In this document: piece by piece, positions 1 to 8,400 of the stretch
How the letters are laid out: each line of letters opens with the position of its first letter
How positions within the stretch are numbered: position 1 is the first letter of the stretch
NCBI GenBank assembly: GCA_001584585.1
Contig: LSYV01000068.1
Span: 544,198-559,048 of the forward strand
Length of the DNA: 14,851 nucleotides
Source of the DNA: Gonium pectorale
Lineage: Eukaryota; Chlorophyta; Chlorophyceae; Chlamydomonadales; Volvocaceae
Direction of reading: 5' to 3'
Notes under the pieces: model-generated
Database searches by the model: none
Told to the model about the DNA's origin: nothing
What the model saw: only the letters and a program-made list of their open reading frames with translations
Translations under genes and position numbers: made by a program

Positions 1-245
1 CAGCAGAGGCCGTGGCCACCGCCGGGGCAGCCAGAGCCAGGGGGGTGGGCACAGCCACTGGGGCGGCGGCGGGCGCGTACCACGCCGTTATGGTAGGGGC
101 CGGGCCGGCTTATTCACCCCACTTCACTGCGTTTACAACACGCGTCACACCTTATGCTCTGAGGACTGGATCTGGAATCTTCTTACCATTCCCGCCGTCT
201 ACTCTCTGTCCTCCGTACGACATGGTTGCTGTACTCTCAGCATGA
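1..245 (+). other. Possible 3' coding fragment at left edge (weak)
   Basis: The first 100 bases are GC-rich and low in complexity. One frame reads Ala/Gly-rich residues (12-245, stop at 243-245) and another reads an Arg/Gly-rich stretch beginning SRGRGHRRGSQSQGGG. Such stretches are common in algal exons, so this may be the end of a gene that starts left of the window. No splice site or domain decides the frame or the strand. After about position 110 the composition becomes ordinary. Treat it as a hint only. Confidence 0.15.
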
Positions 246-1775
246 CGCGGCACACCGTGTGCCCGCCCCCTCCCAGGAGAGAGAGTCGAGCTGTGGGAGG
301 AATGCAAGCACGCTTAGGATCGCAGAGCGCCATGGAAAGCCATCTGATTGCCTTGAGGACCCAACACATTATTATACCTAGGCACTTGAACTAACCGTAA
401 TCCACTTTTCTTATCAAGCGCCCACCTGGCATTGTTTTTGGCCAACGCTCCGGCTCCTCACGCCTGGGATTAGGCAGCGCTTTATTCCTCCTTGCCTGTA
501 CGCCCACCGCCTGCACAGGGAGCAACCACACGGCATAGCGCCCTCACGGCCCGCAAAACCTTCATTTTGTGTGGCCTGCATGACACTTGCACTCATACCG
601 TCATATGTGACATGAGAAGATGCCCCTCCGGCACCCTGGACGTCCGCCCACGCACGGTTCCCCTTTCACATCACCTCCCACGTCTTGTTCCCCGCATGGC
701 GGGTGACCAGACGAGTGAGCGAACGAGGAGGTGTTCAATCCGCCACTGGGACCCTAGGCTCGTCCACCTACGATGGCCGGGTGGCATCTGGCCACTGCAA
801 CCCGGCCTGCTCACCCCTGCTCCACCACCTCTTCCTGTTTACGGCGCACCAGCCCCTCCCCATCCTTTCTCTTTCCATTATCCCTGACAAACTCTGCCAC
901 ACAAACCTTGCACCATGATACATGGCCAACGAGGACCGAACTCGATTGCCCACACAATATGCCGACATCAGGCATCGGTCGCACTGCCGCAGGCTTGCCG
1001 TGTCTAACAAGGCGGCATGACGCAACAAAGACATTGCACAACGGTAGTCAGCACCTTGATAAACGGTGTGACATTCATATGTTTGAACATACGAGGACGC
1101 CCAGTCGTGCGCCAAATGCAAATGCGCACGTACAGGCTGTCAGCAGACGCCCACGTTTCCCACCCCACGCCCTGCCGCCGCTTGGTTCCACCTTGACCTG
1201 GTTCACCGTACGGTACATGCATCACAAATACCGGACGCACGCAAAATACAGCAGTGTCACGCGCATCACCGTTCCAGGTGTTGGCGCCTTAGCTCACAAC
1301 GCTTGCATGTTGGACCGGCATTGAACAGACGCCTCTGCACATGCAATGGAATACCATCGCCAACAACGGTTCTCTGGCCTGCGGCTCCTGCCTGTCCCCG
1401 CCTGCCCATCGCCCCTCCCTACGCACTATGGCCCAAACAAGCACCCCAGCCGCTATGCAGTCCACCGTAGCCGCATTGCAGCGGCACAATCAAAGCTGTA
1501 GCACCGCTCCCCTTTCCAGAGGTGTAGTTGTTCGGGGATTAGCTTGTCGTCCCGTGAACCAGCAGTGAAATACCTCCCCGCGCCACGAAGGCGATGCAGC
1601 CTGGTGGTGCAACCCGGGGCGGAGGTACGAACAGCCAACCGGTGCATCAATCCCAGAGGTGGGATCACGGCGAGACGCACGTATAGTTGACGCGCACGCT
1701 AATTGCCGGTCAATTCGGTGCGCCACAGCAATGCCGGAGTAGAGCGTCTTCGACAGATACTGTGGATTAGAAACC
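246..1775. other. Gene-free stretch
   Basis: No convincing exon was found in this stretch of about 1.5 kb. Open frames on both strands are short, overlap each other and have scattered Cys/His/Arg/Thr-rich composition typical of non-coding GC-rich DNA. I saw no tRNA, no long repeat and no transposase-like motif. It probably includes the intergenic spacer downstream of the minus-strand oxygenase gene. Confidence 0.4.
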
Positions 1776-1777
1776 GT

Positions 1778-1782
1778 TTACA
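1778..1782 (-). other. Candidate polyadenylation signal TGTAA
   Basis: On the minus strand TGTAA lies about 115 bases after the TAG stop of the oxygenase gene. TGTAA is the usual polyadenylation motif in chlorophycean green algae, and the distance fits a normal 3' UTR. A 5-base motif is common by chance, so the support is the position only. Confidence 0.4.
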
Positions 1783-1896
1783 GCGCTACCATTGCATCCG
1801 CTGCCGCTGCCGGACGCACCATCCCCGCAGCCGCTACCCGGCCAGCGCTAAGGCAACGACCGCCTCCGTGACAGCAAGGATGGTCGCCGCTGCCGC

Positions 1897-3571
1897 CTAC
1901 GTCACTGCCGCGGAACCGTCCTCCTTTGGTGGCGGTGACGACGGCAGCGGGCACCTGCGCCAGCCCCATATGTCCGTCCCCTTGATGTGCCCGGCGGCGT
2001 CCTCGCTGAACGGCGGCAGCTTCTTCTTGCGCGCCGTCATCATCTTCTCAATCACCGCCCTGCGGTGCCACACGGCGCTGCCCATGCGCTGCACGCCGCC
2101 GGCGCCCACCCCCGCGAGGACGGGCGCCGTCCCGTGGTAAACTTGCTTCGTGTTAAGGCACAGCGCCGTGCCGTGCAGGGGCGTGAAGGTGATGCCCAGG
2201 CTGGCCAGCACGAAGGCGCCACCCAGCAGGCTCCCCTCGCCGGTCAGCCACCAGGTGACGAAGGAGATGGGCGGGTCCCGGTCGTCCAGGTGCAACATGT
2301 TGAAGTAGTCACGCGCCAGGGACATGGTACAGAAGCCACCCGTGTCGGTGGAGCCAAAGTACGTCTGGCGGCCGTGGTACCTGTCCAGGTCGTTCATGGC
2401 GGCGGGGAAGAGACGCCGCAGGGTGGCGGTGACGCGAGCGAGCAGGGCCCGGAAGGACGCCTGGAGGCCGGGCATGTTCCTGAGGTGGGCATACCTGCGG
2501 GGTGTGGAGGGGTGCGGGGTGCAGGAGGGATTGAGGGGCTCTTTCGGGTTGAAGGTTCAGGGAAGGGCTCCCGGCTCCTGTAGGATGATCGACTGGGCGG
2601 TGCCGCATGTGGCCGGTACCATCCTTCTCTCGGCGACGCATCGGCTACCGTGTTATTGCGGGCTGAATGGATGCGGGGAGGATGGCATTTGGGCGCACCG
2701 TGCCCAGTCTCGCCACGACTGGCACTGAATGCCGATGGGCCCCACATGTATCCCTGCAGAATTTACCAGAAGGCTACGTGCCGCTTTGCCCACCACGCAG
2801 ACCATGCTCGTCATCTAACACTTAACTCGCGCTCACCAGCCCGTCGCGTCCGGGTTGAAGGCGTTGTACGTCATGCCCGCCGTCTTGAGCGGTAGGGCGC
2901 CCTTGGCGGTCTTGCGCGGCCCGCGCCGCTGCGCTTTGAACACCTTGCCCTCCTCGGCGCTCACGAACATGGCAGCGATCGCGTCGGCCTCCTCCAAGCT
3001 GTCGGCCGCCAGCCGGCCGCACTGCGCGATAACGGCGATGTGATCAGGAGCGGGTTCCTCATGTGCCGCGCCGGGACCATAGCCGACAAGGACGACAAAA
3101 TCCTTGCCCGTGAGGTCGACAGGCTTGGGGGCCGCGGAAAGCTCGCCGCGCTTCAGAGCGTCCTTGATGTAGGTTAGCCGGCTAAACGCCAGATAGAAGA
3201 CGGCCGTGTCGTTATCGGCACGCTCGGCGAGCCCCGCGGTGAAGAGGAAGCGCTTTCGCAGGTCCCGCTCCTTGACGAAGAAGGGATGCAGGGTCTCGTC
3301 GGTCACCGCGTTGCCTTCGTACCTAAATGCGTCACCGACGCCAGGACTATATTCCACCCTATACAGGCAGGGCAAGGTGCCGTCAGTGTTCAGGCAGGGC
3401 AAGGTGCCGGGACGCTCAGCATGTTCCCGCCATTTGTGACTTGCGCAACCTGACGAGCGCCTTGCACTCAGCGGGCCAGGCTTCCGGCTTGGTAACGGAG
3501 GCTTTCTTCATTGCGTGCGTATGCTTGGCTGCGGGCTTTACTGCGCCTGCGGTGCGGCTGGAGAGCGGCAT
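1897..3571 (-). CDS. 2-oxoglutarate/Fe(II) dioxygenase-like protein, TET/JBP-like
   Basis: Three-exon model: 3571-3450, 3358-2837, 2494-1897; about 413 aa. The second junction is strong: TG|GTGAGC donor, CCCCGCAG acceptor, and TG+G restores a Trp codon (NPDATG-W-YAHLRNM). The C-terminal exon carries a double-stranded beta-helix pattern: HLDDRD gives His283 and Asp285 of an HxD motif, then GGAFVL, HGTALCLNT and VYHGT with the likely distal His335, followed by Arg residues (e.g. 351) that could bind 2-oxoglutarate. Known for the family: such enzymes oxidise substrates with Fe(II) and 2-oxoglutarate, and TET/JBP members act on DNA bases. The substrate here is inferred only. Residues 42-214 form a conserved-looking, mixed-charge N-terminal region I do not recognise. 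Start: ATG 3571 is the first ATG after an in-frame TAG. The first intron (91 bp, AG|GTTGCG to TGTATAG) is less certain; a CAA|GTCACA donor 9 bases further on also keeps frame. Confidence 0.62.
2495..2836 (-). other. Intron 2 of the oxygenase gene
   Basis: This 342-bp GT-AG intron has a GTGAGC donor and a pyrimidine-rich CCACACCCCGCAG acceptor. The flanking frames join in phase 2 through a Trp codon. Continuous reading in either frame hits a stop soon after the boundary, which supports splicing. Confidence 0.75.
3364..3409. repeat. Two-copy tandem repeat, 27-bp period
   Basis: CAGGCAGGGCAAGGTGCCG occurs at 3364-3382 and again, identically, at 3391-3409. It falls inside the proposed 91-bp first intron of the oxygenase gene. 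The period is a multiple of three and one minus frame reads through both copies (GTLPCL twice), so it could instead be a coding repeat if that intron is not removed. Confidence 0.85.
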
Positions 3572-5239
3572 GGCGGACGCAACCTACAGGTAAGGGTGCT
3601 TGACCTGAACACGGTGGCGGAATACGCAATGTACAGTATAGCTACATGTTTGAACCAAACAGCTTTGAGCTAACAGAGACTATTGCTTAGGAGGTGCATG
3701 GCGTATCTCCAATGCATATGCATAACTCTAATTCGATCCGGCGTAGACAGAAGGACTCGCACCTGACGCGCGCGATGCGCTCCCGTCGCGTGCCGTACGG
3801 CGTCGCAAGTCTTGAATGTGCGATGCTCAGCAGCTAAACAAACAAGATCCTGTGTATGTCAATGGCATTCATTGCGAGGGAGGGTATTTGGACCCACGGG
3901 TCACTGGCGGCGTCGCCCCAAGTCCCTTGGAGGCCTCCTGGATGCTGCGCAGGCCACGCCATACACCCTCGTATTGATAAATGCATGTGGTACAATTTTG
4001 AAGCGCCGGAAGGACACAGTCGTCTGTGTTTGGTGCACGACAGAACTTGGCGTAAAAGGAAACGGAAACTGGGAAGGCAGCCTCTATGGTCATACACACC
4101 CGGGGTGCGATGTTTCCAGCAGAGCGCCGAGTACAGGGCATGGCGGGCGAGGGAGACGAGAAGGCGGGGCCTGCCTGCGGTTGATTCCACAGGCCATATA
4201 TGGGGAGGGAGCGCTTTGGTCTGCTTCCGCATGTAGGCATGCATACATGCCCCCGACCGCTGCCTGCAAACAACGGTCCGGACTCCGTTCCTTCACTTGT
4301 TCGTCCTTATTCCCTGGTCTGCATACAGCCGGGTGGGCGGACTGGGCGCGTGGCCGGTCTGGTAACCGCTGAGCGCCGTCGGAGGTCGGACCGGTGGCCA
4401 TGATGACAACACTGCCGAGTACTTTTGGCAACTAGCAGTCCAATAGGTGAAGTCCGACAAACCGAGTGTGCTGGTACGTCGGCCTTTGGGGGGCGAGAGG
4501 AACGTTATCTGCTTTGCTCTGCACCCGCCCGCCCTACTGGAAAAGTCGCGTCTTGGGTCTGTCGAGGCGGTCGCCCTCCTTTGCAGATATCTCTCTAAAA
4601 CCCTAAAACCCTGGACGTGTGCTGCTGGACCTGACAGCGCCACATGATGAATGAATAGGCGTCGCTGCGTTACACGAGCGAGGCGGTCTCCAACTAAGCA
4701 GTTAATATACTTCGGAGCTCCCGCAGCAACGTAGCTTCATCGATCACTTCCTTTAATCACTAAGCCTAAACCCTGGAAAGAGGCACACTGCACGTATGGG
4801 CGGTCACGGCGAGGATAGGCCCGCCGAACCTCCGCAAGTCTCCATTGCAGTTTGCAGAACCCATTGCTCCAGCTCCCGCAGCCAAACTTGGCACTCAGCG
4901 CAGGATGTCCATGCAGGCAGCTACGCAACACAGCGTACTACCCATCCGTTGCGCCGAACCAGACTTCCCACGGCATGGTCCGTGGCACAAAGAATTACTT
5001 GCGTACCTGTGAGCCTCGCTATGCAGTGGAAGCCCGCCAGTTAGAAACCCTACCCAGTTAGCCCTAACGTTGTCAATTGAACGAGAGCCCTAGTGCATCG
5101 TTACGATCATAGATGGCACGTCCATACGTACATTGTCACGAAAGCCGTTCTGGAACGCTCGCATACCTAATACACGCACCGCCCCATATAACAGCCCAAT
5201 CTCTTGCCGCATTTTCCTTCGGCCGGACAGCACGAGCGC
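3572..5239. promoter_or_regulatory. Gene-free spacer: 5' region of oxygenase gene and 3' flank of membrane-protein gene
   Basis: This spacer of about 1.7 kb lies between two minus-strand genes. No exon could be supported. Open frames on both strands are short and compositionally random. It must contain the promoter of the oxygenase gene near 3600, but I see no clear TATA box or initiator. Visible structure is limited to an AT-rich palindrome ATGCATATGCAT around 3712-3724 and scattered telomere-like CCCTAAA words, listed separately. Confidence 0.4.
4595..4612. repeat. Short telomere-like CCCTAAAA repeat / telo-box
   Basis: CTAAAACCCTAAAACCCT is about two units of CCCTAAAA, the complement of the Chlamydomonas-type telomere repeat TTTTAGGG. 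It contains AAACCCTAA, the plant telo-box word. Related single units occur nearby: CCTAAACCCTGG at 4766-4775, and AAACCCTA and CCCTAAC around 5045-5070. It is far too short to be a telomere. It could be a promoter element or chance. Confidence 0.5.
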
Positions 5240-5244
5240 TTACA
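5240..5244 (-). other. Candidate polyadenylation signal TGTAA for membrane-protein gene
   Basis: TGTAA on the minus strand lies about 216 bases after the TAA stop at 5462-5460. It is the first copy I found downstream. Position and motif fit green-algal 3' ends, but the evidence is weak on its own. Confidence 0.3.
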
Positions 5245-5459
5245 GGACGTAGGACGAGGATTCATCCAATCACAATCAGGTTAGCATTATAGCCGATAAC
5301 CGATAACAGAAGGCAGTTCCGCGCAGGGGCGGAGGACTGCAAGAGACAGGTAGAGAAAATATATACACTGCAACCAATTGTGCGCTCGATCGGTCCTAAA
5401 TACACGCACTCGGGAAACTCTTGGAAAATCTGATGCAGGTCACAGGCCGTTGCGCTCGC

Positions 5460-8400
5460 TTACGTCTGCGCCGGGCACGACATGCCCGGGGGTGTGGGCG
5501 TGAAGTTGCCGTAGCAAGCCCAATTGCAATAGCGCTCCTCGCGCACGCCGTTGCTGAGCCACGTGCCGTTCGTGGATGCCACGATCCGCGCTATCACGCT
5601 CTCCATGGTTGAGCACAGCGGCTCAGCCGACGCGAAGTAGCGCTCGTGCACCGCTAGGCAGGTGCTGCAGGTCTTGGCCTGTGAGCCAGGAAAGGACCCA
5701 TCGACACGCAGTTGGCTCGTCGCTGACCAGCACAAGGGATGTGAAGAAATGCTTTGACAACGTAGCCTTGGCCTAAGTGTTCACATCAAAGCATGTGTTG
5801 CGAGGTGGACACAGGGCCTTTCGAAAGACGGAGCCCCTCAGTCCACTCACCGACTTGGTGCAGTTGCTCTCGCGGGTGGAGAACTGCCACCCGAGCACCA
5901 CAATGGCGCCCACCGCAAGGATGCCCAGGATCTGAATCAGGGTCAGCATCCTGTGCGATGGGACGGAACTTGGGTCAAGAACGAAAACACATAACGGATA
6001 GTGGTCCACGCAGCTGCATGCGCCAAGATCGTCAACGGGATCTGCGACAGGTCCTTGCAGGGCACGTACGGCCGTGTAGATGGCATGGTAGATCGGGGCT
6101 GCTTGCCTGAAGTACGCGATGTCGGGGCGGAAGGGCCATGTCTTGTAGTGCACCAGCACGGAGCAGTTGAGTGAGTGCAGCGAGGCGTACGCGTTCGTGT
6201 ACGCCCACCACACGGGCCGCCAGCAAGGGCAGCACGTGACCATGGGCTCCGGCTCCCTGCAAAGGGGGGGGGGCGGGCGGGGCCGCGCATACATCCGGAC
6301 CAGATTACCATTATCCCCACCATCGCCAGCAGTGTCAGCGCCCACTGATTCGGCACTGATAAGAGCTCTCATTCACCGTGTGCAGCCTCATCGGTATTGC
6401 GACTACCATGGAGAGGAAAACCGGGGCCTGGAAGACGCACCTATATCGCTTGCACGCTCAATGTCGCACATCAACGTGCCCCAGCTAGCCGGCGACACCT
6501 AGTACGACAACTTACCCGCGCTCCTCAACCACAACCTGGTCATGATCAGCCGGCTTGCGTTCCTCTGTTTGGGGCGTACGGTACAAGCACACACCACGTA
6601 AGCGTGTCTGCTGGCCCACATCCTAACAGTGTATCGGCACAAGGTACATGCCAGTCCACAATCCCAAGGAGTTCCTTCGTCCTCACCTTTGGGCGGCCGT
6701 CCCAGCGCCTGGTCGACGTTCGCCTCGACCTGCAAGGGCACGCATGTAACAGCGACACGGTTGCACAATCCTGCTCGATGTAATCCTCATCTCCTCGGTG
6801 CTCGGTGTAATCCTAATTTCCGTACTGGAACGCGTCCGCGACGAGCTGCTGTCAACGTTCGGCACGGCACCCTCACACCACGTAACAGCTCTACCAGGCC
6901 CAGGTGTTGAGTACAGGGCCGCAGCAGCCAACGTACCGCCTCGCGGTTTGGTGCAGAGCGCTTGAGGCGCTCAATGTCGAACTTGATGTCCTTGCCCGAG
7001 TTGGCCCAGTCCTACGAGAGGGACGGGGCGGGAGGCCAGGAACATTTCGATAGTGCGGTGCACGACCTACAACACGGCCTTGACAAGGGGCGACCGACAA
7101 GCTCATGCCTTCCAGTGCACACTGTTTAAATGTCCTGATTGTGTGCCGAACCAGCATCTTGACAATGCGGCTCACGGCATGAGGCGCACCTTATACATCA
7201 GCCCGCAGGTGAGGAGGTTGACCAGGCGGAAAACGAATGCCCGCTGGTTGAACGCGGCAAAATCGTAGCACTCCTTGATAAGCTCCTCCTCCTCAATCAC
7301 GTACCTACAAGAGCAAGAGGGCGGTAATCAGGACATAGACGCTTACGTACGAAACAGTGGCAAAACCATGAACGCCAGCAGGATGACAGCACGGCATGGG
7401 GGCCAGGCATTGCCTGACATTGCCTGCCAGTGAAAGCCCTTAACTCCAATTCCGCCCTTGCTGTTGCACGTCTTTCCACGGTGGCCACGTGAACGTTCCA
7501 TGCACCCTCGCTCACGTGAACTCCAACAGTCGCTGCGCCTCAACGGGTGCCCGCTCAAAGATCTGGTTGAGCGACACCAGGCGGGACTCCGTAGAGAGCA
7601 GTTTCATGTAGTAGATCAGCAGCTGGACGGTCTGCAGGGCGGAAATAAGACAGCGCGGTCAAGGTTCAAGTAGCTCTTGTGCAGTCGGCGTTTTCGTGCT
7701 CCCGCTCACACTGAGCGCCCGCGGTGCATGGGTCCCGGCCCCCCCCGACACCACTGGCAGTGTACGTGATCACCATGAGAACCACGACGCCACAAAAGCG
7801 CCAGACTGCCATACGCGTCATTTCTCAATCTGCACACTAAACGATCTTCCCGGCAATTCATTAATACTTGAGTGTGTAGTCAACAAGCATGAATACTGGT
7901 CACGGGTCGGTCCACATGCCAGAAAGCACGAAAGCAAACTCTCCTCCTTCAACCCTCAACACTTGCCTGGAGGTTCACAATGACGAAAGTACCGAAGGAA
8001 ACGGGGTCCACTCCCTGCAGTCATCCGGCATCGGGCACTCAACGGGATATTTTAGGCGCGGACTCAGGCGTAGCCGCGAGGCTAGACTAAAATGCGGTTT
8101 GAGGAGGGAAAGCGCAGGGCGTAGTGTGTTGTTCTGTACTTGGGTAATCGCGGGAGGCACGGCGTGTCGTAGACTCCCCTGGAGTGTAGTGCCAGGCGGT
8201 AGCCGTGTGGCAGGGCGCCGCGCATGCCCACTTGCTTGCTCTTTCCGGGGCGTAAGCCCTTGTTTGTTTGTGATCCCGGCCAGTGTTTGCGCACCCACCC
8301 ACCATCCCTCTTTACGGCGCAATTCCTGGCGGTTTCCCATCCCTTTGGTTCTCTTGGTTTTCTTTGGGTCCGGTTCCCGGGTGTGTCCGCCGGGCGCGGG

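Noticed and set aside
1987..2583. 198-aa plus-strand frame opposite the oxygenase exon
   Set aside because: It mirrors the minus-strand exon that carries HLDDRD and VYHGT. Its own product is low-complexity (HARED, GRRP) with no domain, as expected of an antisense shadow in high-GC3 coding DNA.
3712..3724. AT-rich palindrome ATGCATATGCAT
   Set aside because: It is short and single, with no flanking duplication or stem large enough to suggest a terminator, origin or element end.
3812..4372. 186-aa plus frame and overlapping minus frames in the spacer
   Set aside because: Several unrelated frames overlap here with random composition. None shows splice sites feeding into a neighbouring exon or any motif.
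5773..6372. 199-aa continuous minus frame across exons 13 and 14 of the membrane protein
   Set aside because: The middle part (GPVADPVDDLGACSC...) is probably intron 13, because a good GC donor and an acceptor bound it. It was not taken as one exon, although retention is kept as an alternative.
7655..7675. GGTTCAAG resembling a tRNA T-arm
   Set aside because: No matching acceptor stem, anticodon arm or box A lies at the right distances, so it is not a tRNA gene.
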